A stretch of DNA of 64,000 bases, taken from the NCBI GenBank assembly GCA_030693065.1, contig JAUYBL010000019.1, positions 184,075-248,074 of the forward strand. The letters run 5' to 3'. Under the pieces are notes generated by a model. The model ran no database searches, was not told the DNA's origin, and saw nothing but the letters and a program-made list of their open reading frames with translations. The stretch comes from Methylococcaceae bacterium (GTDB taxonomy: Bacteria > Pseudomonadota > Gammaproteobacteria > Methylococcales > Methylomonadaceae). Shown here one piece after another: positions 26,752 through 33,965 of the stretch; within the stretch, counting starts at the first letter, position 1, and each line of letters opens with the position of its first letter. Both the position numbers and the translations under genes were made by a program.

Positions 26752-28031
26752 CGGCATTATGCAGCATCATCGGCGTTCTGGACGACGGCGCCTCCAGTTT
26801 AAGCCAAGAAGCTCTTCAACTTATCCGATCAGCCAAACATGTGATTGCAGGAAGCCGCTTACTGGCCACTTTGGCGAACGAGATCAGCCAGGCACAACCA
26901 TACGATTTAACCGGTCACTTACCGCAAGTTCCGGGCTGGATAAATGACGCAATAAGTAAGGGCGAAGCCGTCGTCGTGTTGGCCAGCGGCGACCCGCTGT
27001 GTCATGGCATTGCCGGTTTTCTCGCGAAAAAGATCTCCCCCGAGCAATTACGCATTCTGCCTAACCTCACCAGCATTCAACTGGCGTTTACTGAGCTTAA
27101 ACTTCCTTGGCAAAGCGCGACTATCGCCTCGGTGCATAGTCAGGATGCGGGCGAATGGGTGCGCGGTGCCAGTCCGCAACACGGTATGTACACCTTACTG
27201 CAACAATGTCGGCAACACGCGTTATTGGCGGTTTTGACCAGCCTGGAGAATAACCCGGCGCGCATCGCCCGAATGTTGCAAACAGAAGGCTTGGCCGATG
27301 ATTTTGACATCGCCGTGGCGCAAGCCTTGAGGCAACCTGAGCAAACGGTCAGCGGTTTTTTACCGGTCGCAAATGTTGCCGAAGACAAATATATCGACCC
27401 GAACGTGGTGATACTTAAACGCAAAACCCCTTTGCCCGCACCGGTATTGTTCGGTGTCAGTGACGACGGTTTTCAGCAGCGCAAACCAGAAAAAGGCCTG
27501 ATCACCAAACGCGAAGTCCGTGCCGTATCACTCGCCCGAATGCAACTGACCCGCCGCAGTGTGGTCTGGGACATCGGTGCCGGATCCGGTTCGGTGGGTT
27601 TGGAAGCGGCGCGTTTGTGTCCCGATGGCCATGTCTACGCGATTGAAAAGAACGTCGATGACATCGCCAATGTCGAATACAACCATGCCGCCTGGGGCAT
27701 CAGTAATTACAGTTTTGTCCACGGCAAAGCCCCGCAATATCTGGAAATCTGGCCTGATCCCGATGCGGTATTTATCGGTGGCTCCGGCGGCGAGTTGGCG
27801 GAATTGATTGCGTTGTGTCTAAACCGCTTAAAACCCAACGGCTGGTTGGTGATGAACTTTGTCACGCTGGAAAATATGTCCACAGCGGTGGAAGCCTTAA
27901 AACAGCTCGGAGCAAGCTGGGATGCCTGTCAAATTCAAGCGTCACGAAGTAGCCCGATTTTGAATATGCACAGGTTACAGGCGGAAAATCCAGTGTGGGT
28001 GGTTTCGGCAACTGCTCATGCTTACTTGTAA
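26748..28031 (+). CDS. cobL: Precorrin-6Y C5,15-methyltransferase CobL (CbiE-CbiT fusion)
   Basis: Methylates C-5 and C-15 and decarboxylates the C-12 acetate. Residues 1-200 are a CbiE-type tetrapyrrole methylase (IIGVLDDG, VVVLASGDPLCHGIAGFL). Residues 230-400 are CbiT (GLITKREVRAVSLARM, VWDIGAGSGSVGLEAARLCP, FIGGSGGELAELI). Length 427 aa is right for the fused form. It ends where the second repeat cluster begins. Confidence 0.92.
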   Translation: MTALCSIIGVLDDGASSLSQEALQLIRSAKHVIAGSRLLATLANEISQAQPYDLTGHLPQVPGWINDAISKGEAVVVLASGDPLCHGIAGFLAKKISPEQLRILPNLTSIQLAFTELKLPWQSATIASVHSQDAGEWVRGASPQHGMYTLLQQCRQHALLAVLTSLENNPARIARMLQTEGLADDFDIAVAQALRQPEQTVSGFLPVANVAEDKYIDPNVVILKRKTPLPAPVLFGVSDDGFQQRKPEKGLITKREVRAVSLARMQLTRRSVVWDIGAGSGSVGLEAARLCPDGHVYAIEKNVDDIANVEYNHAAWGISNYSFVHGKAPQYLEIWPDPDAVFIGGSGGELAELIALCLNRLKPNGWLVMNFVTLENMSTAVEALKQLGASWDACQIQASRSSPILNMHRLQAENPVWVVSATAHAYL

Positions 28032-28085
28032 AAGTAATTTTAAGTTCATGTTTAATGATTCGCTAACGCGAAACTTGTTTTTGAA

Positions 28086-28367
28086 GCCGGTATTCGTACC
28101 GGCTGGCGAGTTACTTTCTTTTGCTGCCTCGGCAACTGCTCCTGCGTTGCTCTACCTCCTGCATCCATGCAGTCGAAAAGAAAGTAACCAAAGAAAAGGC
28201 GCCCCGGATACTGCTTATTTCCTGCGCTCCTCGCTTTCGACAGGTATTGTTAGAAGGGCCATCCTTGGCCCTCTGACAACTCGCCGCATCCATGCGGCGC
28301 CCCTAACGGGCTATTCCTATCGAAAACTGCGGTGCTCGGCGCAGCATACGGGAGTCTCACTCATCAT
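28086..28367 (-). repeat. Dispersed repeat family A, copy 2 (inverted)
   Basis: Reverse-complement counterpart of 25239-25471: GGCGAGTTACTTTCTTT, AAAGTAACCAAAGAAAAGGCG, CTGCGCTCC, GGGCTATTCC and GTGCTCGGCGC correspond block by block. It is longer because a separate about 46-base module (28130-28175) interrupts it. The two copies bracket cbiD-cobL in inverted orientation, so recombination between them could flip that pair. Confidence 0.75.
28130..28175. repeat. Short module nested in repeat A, also present at 37530
   Basis: CGGCAACTGCTCC-TGCGTTGC-(A/T)CT then CTCCTGCATCCATGCAGTCG. The same string with few changes occurs alone at 37530-37576. Its absence from copy 1 of family A shows it was inserted here later. 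The CATGGATGCAG palindrome at one end is characteristic. Confidence 0.7.
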
Positions 28368-28384
28368 CGAGCAACACTAATTGT

Positions 28385-29161
28385 ATGAATAACAAACTCG
28401 GCACCCTTTACGGTGTCTCCCTCGGCCCCGGCGACCCCGGCTTAATCACCCGTCGCGCGTGGGATTTACTCACCGGCTCGGGCCATTGGACTTATCCGGT
28501 GCGTAAGAAAAACAGCGACAGTTATGCGCTGGACATCGCCTTGCGCGCCGGTCTTGAATTGCCACAAGAACATACCGCGCTGCATTTTCCGATGACTCAT
28601 GATGCCGATATTCTGGCTCGATATTGGCTGGAAGCGGCACAAACCGTGTTGGCACTATTGCAGCGCGGCATTGATGTGTTGTTTTTAGTGGAGGGCGATG
28701 CTTCAACTTATTCCACTTTCGGCCACTTGCAACGCAGTGTTCGTGCTTTGCAGCAAGAAGTGACAGTCGAAGTAGTGCCGGGAGTGTCATCATTTCATGC
28801 CGCCGCAGCACGCAGTGGCGAACCATTGGCCGATGTTGACGACACTATCGCCATTATCCCCGCCGGATACGGCATTGATCAGATTGAGCGTCTGCTCGAG
28901 GATTTCGATACCTTGGTGCTGCTTAAGGTCAAACCCTTGCTGGACGATGTAATCGATTTGCTGCGTCGCCGTGATTTGCTTGACCAAGGCTGGTTTATCG
29001 AAAAAGCCGGTGCGCCCGAAGAGCGCGTGGTGCATGACCTCGCCAGCCTGTATGGGCAAAAGGTCAATTATTTATCTTTACTGATTATCAAAAACCCAGG
29101 CCGTCAGCGTTCAGAAATGCAACGCGGCTGTCGCAAAAAAAAGGAAATTTCCGATGACTGA
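28385..29161 (+). CDS. cobI: Precorrin-2 / cobalt-precorrin-2 C20-methyltransferase
   Basis: Tetrapyrrole methylase with LYGVSLGPGDPGLITRRAWD at the start, FLVEGDASTYSTFGHLQRSV and VEVVPGVSSFHAAAA, all CobI/CbiL marks. It adds the C-20 methyl group, the first committed methylation after CbiX. The 258-aa length is normal. The short gap after repeat A copy 2 carries no clear ribosome-binding site. Its stop region overlaps cbiG by 8 bases. Confidence 0.92.
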   Translation: MNNKLGTLYGVSLGPGDPGLITRRAWDLLTGSGHWTYPVRKKNSDSYALDIALRAGLELPQEHTALHFPMTHDADILARYWLEAAQTVLALLQRGIDVLFLVEGDASTYSTFGHLQRSVRALQQEVTVEVVPGVSSFHAAAARSGEPLADVDDTIAIIPAGYGIDQIERLLEDFDTLVLLKVKPLLDDVIDLLRRRDLLDQGWFIEKAGAPEERVVHDLASLYGQKVNYLSLLIIKNPGRQRSEMQRGCRKKKEISDD

Positions 29162-29888
29162 AGTACGTGTCGCACTGGTGGCGATTACCAAACACGGTGC
29201 CGCTATCGCCAGCCGTTTAGCACCGCAACTGCCAGAAGCCGAGGTGGTGGTATCGGAAAAACAGGCCGAACATCTTGGCGATTTCAGCAATCCACGCCGC
29301 GTTTATCAAGGGGCTTTGAGCGCGCAAATCGCGGAATTGTTTGCGTCCTACGATCAGCTGATATTTTTGGTGTCGCTAGGTGCTGTGGTGCGCTTGATTG
29401 CACCGCATCTTAAATCTAAAGATGAAGACCCCGGCGTATTGGTGATCGATGATGCCGCCGAGTTTGTGATTCCGGTGCTGTCCGGTCATGTCGGTGGCGC
29501 CAATGCTTATGCTGAAAAAGTCGCGGCTTTGTTGAGTGCTACGCCGGTATTAACTACCGCGTCGGATGTCGGCAAAACCATTCCTGTCGATATTCTGGGC
29601 CGGGAATTGGGTTGGCAAGTGGAAGCTCCAAAAATCAACATTACCCGCGTATCGGCGGATGTGGTCAATCAACAACCGATTGCCTTCGTGCAGGAAGCGG
29701 GCAGCCGCAACTGGTGGACCCGACCCACGCCATTGCCCGCCAATATTCACTTGTTTGAGCGCTTTGAAGATGTCGATACCAGTCAGTTCCGGTCGGTGTT
29801 ATGGGTGACTCGACGCGAGATAGATCCGATTCATTGGCAGCAGTTGGAGGAAAGATTGGTGGTGTATCGGCCGCCAGCGGATCAATGA
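29154..29888 (+). CDS. cbiG: Cobalt-precorrin-5A hydrolase CbiG, N-terminal and middle part
   Basis: Opens the ring-A lactone and releases C-20 as acetaldehyde in the anaerobic pathway. The protein carries the CbiG N domain (LVSLGAVVRLIAPHLKSKDEDPG, SGHVGGANAYAEKVA) and the middle domain to 244 aa, but lacks the CbiG C domain. That domain is the separate cobE ORF 127 bases downstream, with a family-C palindrome between them. A naturally split CbiG/CobE is known, so this need not be a break. Confidence 0.88.
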   Translation: MTEVRVALVAITKHGAAIASRLAPQLPEAEVVVSEKQAEHLGDFSNPRRVYQGALSAQIAELFASYDQLIFLVSLGAVVRLIAPHLKSKDEDPGVLVIDDAAEFVIPVLSGHVGGANAYAEKVAALLSATPVLTTASDVGKTIPVDILGRELGWQVEAPKINITRVSADVVNQQPIAFVQEAGSRNWWTRPTPLPANIHLFERFEDVDTSQFRSVLWVTRREIDPIHWQQLEERLVVYRPPADQ

Positions 29889-29907
29889 TAGCTAACACAG
29901 GACCTAT

Positions 29908-30009
29908 ATCGTTCCCATGCTCCGCGTGGGAATGCAAATACTGCCGCTCCTGCGGCGCGGGACGCCGGAGCATCCTGGGCTGGGTTCCCACGCTGGAGCG
30001 TGGGAACCA
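29908..30009. repeat. Dispersed palindromic repeat family C
   Basis: CGTTCCCATGCTCCGCGTGGGAATGC at one end and GTTCCCACGCTGGAGCGTGGGAACC at the other are each palindromic hairpins. Between them lies GCGGCGCGGGACGCCGGAGC. This is the bipartite REP-doublet design. It sits exactly between cbiG and cobE, and its right end abuts the cobE start. Confidence 0.7.
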
Positions 30010-30015
30010 TGAGCC

Positions 30016-30411
30016 ATGAAGGTCATCATTGGTATTGGCTGTGATCGCAATGCCAGTTTGCAAACTTTGCAAGCGGCACTAACACAAGCCCTACAGCAAT
30101 GCGGATTAGACGAGTCAACTGTAGCTGGCATGGCCAGTATCGATAAGAAAAACAATGAAGTTGCCTTGTTGCAATTGGCGCAAAATCAAGGCTGGCCGCT
30201 GCATTTTTATCCTGCAGAGCAGCTGGCAAAAATCCCGGTGCCTAATCCGTCTGCCGTGGTACAGAAATACATGGGCACGCCAGCGGTGGCAGAGGCTGCC
30301 GCGTTAATTGCAGCCAATACCGATATGCAAAATTTGCTGGTCGAAAAACACAAATACCTAGGGGCGGACGGTAAGAACGCCACCATTTCCATTGCGAGAA
30401 TCATTGAATGA
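30016..30411 (+). CDS. cobE: CobE / CbiG C-terminal domain protein
   Basis: A 131-aa protein with GIGCDRNAS, IDKKNNEVAL, VPNPSAVV and GTPAVAEAAAL, all marks of the CobE/CbiG_C fold (cobalamin biosynthesis CbiG C domain). In one-chain CbiG proteins it follows the middle domain; here it is translated separately. It overlaps cobJ by 4 bases. Confidence 0.88.
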   Translation: MKVIIGIGCDRNASLQTLQAALTQALQQCGLDESTVAGMASIDKKNNEVALLQLAQNQGWPLHFYPAEQLAKIPVPNPSAVVQKYMGTPAVAEAAALIAANTDMQNLLVEKHKYLGADGKNATISIARIIE

Positions 30412-31763
30412 AAACAGGCAAAATTTTACTGGTCGGCATCGGCCCGGGCGCGCATGAACACATGACCTTCCGAGCCAAACAGGCCATTGCTGAAGCGGAT
30501 GTGGTCATCGGTTACAGCACTTATATCAAACTGGTCACTGACTTGCTGGAAGGCAAAGAAGTGATCAGAAAAGGCATGACCGAAGAACTGGACCGCAGCA
30601 TCGAAGCCTACGAACATGCCAAACAAGGCAAAATCGTGGCGTTGATTTCCTCCGGCGACATTGGCGTGTACGGCATGGCAGGGCCGACTTATGAATTATT
30701 ACTGGAAAGCGGCTGGACCCCGGACGACCCGATTCAGGTGGAAGTTGTCCCCGGCAGCACGGCATTATTAAGTTGCGCCTCATTGGTCGGCGCGCCGTTA
30801 ACCCATGATTTTTGTTCGATTTCGTTGTCCGACTTGCTCACGCCTTGGCCGGTAATTGCTCGTCGTCTGGAAAGTGCGGCGCGTGGCGATTTTGTCGTGG
30901 CACTTTACAATCCCAAAAGCGGTCGCCGCACGCAACATATCGTTGAAGCCCAAAACATTTTATTGCGCCATCGCAGCCCCGATACCCCGGTGGCCATCGT
31001 TAAATCCGGCTATCGCAGCTTGCAAAATATTCAATTGGTGACGCTGGCGGAAATGGCGGAATGCGACATCGGCATGTTGACTACCGTACTGGTCGGCAAT
31101 AGCAGTACCTTCGTGCGCGCCGGTTTGATGGTAACGCCGCGCGGTTATGCCAATAAGTACGATGCCTTGAGCGGTGAAACACTGGCTGGCGAACAAGCTG
31201 GGCGCTCGTTAAGTATGGGACTGGATGGCTGGAAGGCTTGTGTGCGCGGCTATTTACGTGAAACCCCAAAAGCTACATTGCAAGAAGCGGCGAGTTATTT
31301 TGACCGGCCATTGGCGGAGATTCTCGACGCGGTGACTAAAGCCACAACCGACGATGCCGCCGGTGTGTTTAGCGCGCAAGCCGTCAACATCGAGCAATTC
31401 GATGATTTGTTATCTGCGTTATCTAATTGGGGTTCATTACGTGTCGTGGTGCGCAGCGAGGGTGGCGCGGTAGCGGAATTGTTAATTAACGGGGCAGATT
31501 TACAGCTTAATAAAGGCTGGCTCAGCATCGTGAATGAACATTTTCATCTGCACATCGATTGGCGCAACGCCCGGCAAGCCTGGTTTGTTAGTCGAGGTGA
31601 TGCCGCCCATGGTCTGCAAATCGTCAATGCTCATGGCGACAACTTATTAAACCTGTGGCTGGTGGCACAATCGGGCAGTTTCGACGCCGATGCACTGACG
31701 CGTTACCAACACGATAAAGGCCAGCTTACTCACTCTTCTCACCCGAAACAGGCAACACCATGA
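30408..31763 (+). CDS. cobJ: Precorrin-3B C17-methyltransferase CobJ with HutX-like C-terminal domain
   Basis: Residues 1-245 are a complete CobJ/CbiH (ILLVGIGPGAHEHMTFRA, ISSGDIGVYGMAGPTYELL, VVPGSTALLSCASLVGAPL, DFCSISLSDLLTPW, VALYNPKSGRR), catalysing C-17 methylation with ring contraction. The remaining about 200 residues resemble HutX/ChuX heme-utilisation proteins: a helical start (ETPKATLQEAASYFDRPLAE), a LLSALSNWGSLRVVVRSEGG strand, then a beta-sheet run including HFHLHIDWRNARQAWFVS and GLQIVNAHGDNLLNLWL. HutX carries heme in the cytoplasm, so the domain might hold a corrinoid intermediate. The domain call is by pattern; the fusion is clear in sequence, with no stop between. Confidence 0.85.
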   Translation: MKTGKILLVGIGPGAHEHMTFRAKQAIAEADVVIGYSTYIKLVTDLLEGKEVIRKGMTEELDRSIEAYEHAKQGKIVALISSGDIGVYGMAGPTYELLLESGWTPDDPIQVEVVPGSTALLSCASLVGAPLTHDFCSISLSDLLTPWPVIARRLESAARGDFVVALYNPKSGRRTQHIVEAQNILLRHRSPDTPVAIVKSGYRSLQNIQLVTLAEMAECDIGMLTTVLVGNSSTFVRAGLMVTPRGYANKYDALSGETLAGEQAGRSLSMGLDGWKACVRGYLRETPKATLQEAASYFDRPLAEILDAVTKATTDDAAGVFSAQAVNIEQFDDLLSALSNWGSLRVVVRSEGGAVAELLINGADLQLNKGWLSIVNEHFHLHIDWRNARQAWFVSRGDAAHGLQIVNAHGDNLLNLWLVAQSGSFDADALTRYQHDKGQLTHSSHPKQATP

Positions 31764-32143
31764 GCAATGACATTTCCACCTTAGAAAAACCCAAGATGGG
31801 CGATTACAAACGGCATTTATTGATTTGTACCGGACCGCGCTGCACCGAAAACGGCGAAGCCCAAGCCTTGTTTGATCAGCTCGGCGAAAAATTTAAAGCA
31901 GCGGGTATCGATAAAGGCGAGTTGCGGGTCAAACGCACCCGCACGCATTGTTTCGCTACCTGTAAATCCGGTCCGATCATGTGCGTGCAGCCCGACGGCA
32001 TCTGGTACTACAACGTTAATGAGGCCAATTTACAGCGCATTATTGATGAACATTTGGTTGGCGGCAGGCCGGTTGAAGAGTTGATTTATCATCGCGCCAG
32101 CTCTGAACAATCAGACTCGCCTTGTTCAATGAATTCGATTTAA
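31760..32143 (+). CDS. Thioredoxin-like [2Fe-2S] ferredoxin of the cob operon
   Basis: A 127-aa protein with LLICTGPRCTENGEAQAL and THCFATCKSGPIMCVQPDG, the cysteine pattern of thioredoxin-fold 2Fe-2S ferredoxins that often lie at the end of cob operons. It may supply electrons to a reduction step; no CobK/CbiJ reductase is encoded in this cluster. It overlaps cobJ by 4 bases and is the last gene of the operon. Confidence 0.8.
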   Translation: MSNDISTLEKPKMGDYKRHLLICTGPRCTENGEAQALFDQLGEKFKAAGIDKGELRVKRTRTHCFATCKSGPIMCVQPDGIWYYNVNEANLQRIIDEHLVGGRPVEELIYHRASSEQSDSPCSMNSI

Positions 32144-32148
32144 TTCAA

Positions 32149-32182
32149 TTCGACTGCACTCAGCTAGCGGAGCGCAGTCGAA
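32149..32182. repeat. Palindrome at the end of the cob operon
   Basis: TTCGACTGC and GCAGTCGAA are exact inverted copies with CTCAGCTAGCGGAGC between them. It resembles the inner part of family-D repeats. It lies between two convergent genes and could act as a bidirectional terminator or message stabiliser. No T-run follows. Confidence 0.55.
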
Positions 32183-32191
32183 GCCTAAGAC

Positions 32192-32686
32192 CTAAAGCGC
32201 CCTTAGCTTAATCTGGGCGCGTATCAAAGAAGCAATCACCACAATCAGCAAAGTTGCCAGCGACACTTCCAAGATAATAAAAGCACCGATTTTAAAGTAG
32301 GCAAATTCAGGCGCCACAAAGCGCACCAGCCAGCCACCGGCTTCATCGGCGATGGCGGACAAATAAGTCGAGACACTCAACCAGATTTTCAGCCGGGTAG
32401 AAAAATCGGTCATCAACATTAAATGGGTTAAGGTCAGTACCAGCATGCCCATTGAAAACAAATGAAAATGCGATACTTCCAACATGCCTTGATAACTGCG
32501 CGCAGGAATAAATTGCTCTTCCGAGCCCAGGTAATAAGTGATCACGGAACCGGACGTTAAGTCCATGTGATTAAAATACATCAGGCCATTACTGAGCCAC
32601 AGCAAAGCGATGTAGCCTAAAAACATCAACACCAGCGCGTTTAATAAGGCCTTGCGCTGCTGCTCGCCGGTGACGAAGTAGCGCAT
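32192..32686 (-). CDS. Conserved membrane protein, partner of FMN-binding protein
   Basis: A 164-aa protein with four or five membrane helices (FLGYIALLWLSNGLMYF, HFHLFSMGMLVLTLTHLML, FIILEVSLATLLIVVIASL). I know no named family. Histidines in SHFHLF lie in or near a helix and could bind heme or metal. Its start overlaps the upstream flavoprotein stop by one base (32686), so the two are probably a pair working at the cytoplasmic membrane. Confidence 0.65.
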   Translation of the reverse strand: MRYFVTGEQQRKALLNALVLMFLGYIALLWLSNGLMYFNHMDLTSGSVITYYLGSEEQFIPARSYQGMLEVSHFHLFSMGMLVLTLTHLMLMTDFSTRLKIWLSVSTYLSAIADEAGGWLVRFVAPEFAYFKIGAFIILEVSLATLLIVVIASLIRAQIKLRAL

Positions 32687-33231
32687 TAGTTTTTACCTTC
32701 TTTGATCATCACCTGATAAATCCCCATCACTTTACGGACGCTGGTAATTGCAGCACGAGTGCTCAACGTCGCCCCGGCAATGCCATCGACACCTTTATTA
32801 AAATCCATATCCGCGATGGCTCGTTTATACAATTGCTCAAACCAACGCTCAGGCGGTTGATATTCCGGCGGCTCGTGAAACGCCAAGGTGGTGATGTTGC
32901 GCAATTCGCCTTCCGGGGTCAGCACAATCATCAAGGTTTCCGGCTTGGTTCTGACGGTAATGCTTTCAATCGCCGCATATCCCAGCACTTTGCCCTGCTC
33001 TTTACCGACGTAAAAGCTAAACATGCCCGACTCAAGCTTAGTCTTGGCTAGGTCTTGAATTTTGGCTTGTTGCTGCTCGTCGGGAAATAACGACAGCACT
33101 TCCACGGTTGCCGTTTTACCGAACGCCAGCTCCATTGCCTCGTTTTTGCTGTAGAAAATCTTGGCAAAACTAGGCGTGGCTATGCACAGCAGCAGCACCA
33201 AGACTATGCGAGTGATTAAATTATGATTCAT
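32686..33231 (-). CDS. FMN-binding (flavinylated) periplasmic protein
   Basis: A signal peptide (IVLVLLLCIATPSFA) is followed by an FMN-binding domain like those in NqrC, RnfG and NosR. The covalent-flavin motif is GIAGATLSTRA near residue 155, where a Thr or Ser takes FMN through a phosphoester bond by ApbE. The fold keeps GYAAIESI and ELRNITTLAFHEPPEY. Such proteins pass electrons outside the cytoplasmic membrane. No apbE lies in the window. It forms a two-gene unit with the following membrane protein. Confidence 0.8.
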   Translation of the reverse strand: MNHNLITRIVLVLLLCIATPSFAKIFYSKNEAMELAFGKTATVEVLSLFPDEQQQAKIQDLAKTKLESGMFSFYVGKEQGKVLGYAAIESITVRTKPETLMIVLTPEGELRNITTLAFHEPPEYQPPERWFEQLYKRAIADMDFNKGVDGIAGATLSTRAAITSVRKVMGIYQVMIKEGKN

Positions 33232-33365
33232 AGGTTTGATTTGTTGTGGTGAATTAATTTTGATTTTACCAAACTAAATACTATACAAGCGTCCTTCACA
33301 AGATTTGTTTTTTGAATGCTAATTCGACATACTGTATTACAAATGCAACGCAATGAGATAATCAA

Positions 33366-33638
33366 ATGAAAACAGCAACACTCCCATCACTTCGCGTCGA
33401 CCTTGAGCTAAGAACAGCAGTAGAAAACGTTTTGCAACAAGGCGAGAGTCTATCCAGCTTTATGGAACAATCTCTACGAGCCAACATTGAGCGCAGACAG
33501 TTTCAACAAGCCTTTTTAGCGCGCGGGTTTGCGTCGAGAGAAGACGCAAAAACAACTGGCGAATACTTTGCTGCTGAAGACGTATTACGTGACCTGGACA
33601 TTTTGCTCGCCGAGGCAGAACAAAAGGCTGCACGGTGA
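33366..33638 (+). CDS. Antitoxin, YlcI/YnfO-like
   Basis: A 90-aa protein with an N-terminal ribbon-helix-helix-like start (LPSLRVDLELRTAVENVL, then GESLSSFMEQSLR) and a charged tail that should wrap the toxin. It overlaps the next gene by 4 bases, the usual toxin-antitoxin arrangement. As in most such pairs it probably represses its own promoter in the 134-base upstream spacer. Confidence 0.78.
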   Translation: MKTATLPSLRVDLELRTAVENVLQQGESLSSFMEQSLRANIERRQFQQAFLARGFASREDAKTTGEYFAAEDVLRDLDILLAEAEQKAAR

Positions 33639-33934
33639 GCTATCGCGTTCGTTATACCCAAGCGGCTAGAAACGACCTGTTAAGACTTTATAGTTTCCAG
33701 CTAGAACGTGACTTAAAAGCGGCAAGAAGAGCCCGCGATGCAATCCTCAAAAGCATTGAATTTCTGCGCGATTTTCCTTTTTCTTGCCGCAAAGCCAGTG
33801 TAGAAACACCTTTTTTCCGCGAGCTAGTGATTCCGTTTGGTTCCGATGGTTATGTTGTCTTATTCGAAATAGACGACAACGAAACTGTCACTATCCTAGC
33901 CATTCGCCATCAGCGTGAAGAGGATTATCATTAA
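33635..33934 (+). CDS. ParE/RelE-family toxin
   Basis: A 99-aa protein from a GTG start, with the family fold: RVRYTQAARNDLLRLYSF, ESIEFLRDFP-type (KSIEFLRDFPFSCRK), RELVIPFGSDGYVVLFEID, TILAIRHQREEDY. The terminal IRHQxExDY is the ParE signature. RelE/ParE toxins cleave mRNA or poison gyrase; this one looks ParE-like. It pairs with the preceding antitoxin. Confidence 0.82.
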   Translation: MSYRVRYTQAARNDLLRLYSFQLERDLKAARRARDAILKSIEFLRDFPFSCRKASVETPFFRELVIPFGSDGYVVLFEIDDNETVTILAIRHQREEDYH

Positions 33935-33965
33935 CCATTCACGCTGAAATAATTGCTCTTAACGC

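Noticed and set aside
28018..28380. 120-aa ORF between cobL and cobI
   Set aside because: Entirely within repeat family A copy 2; no conserved protein pattern.
28032..28384. Second cobalamin riboswitch before cobI
   Set aside because: No B12-box or GAGTCCGGA-like segment; the sequence is explained by the repeat.
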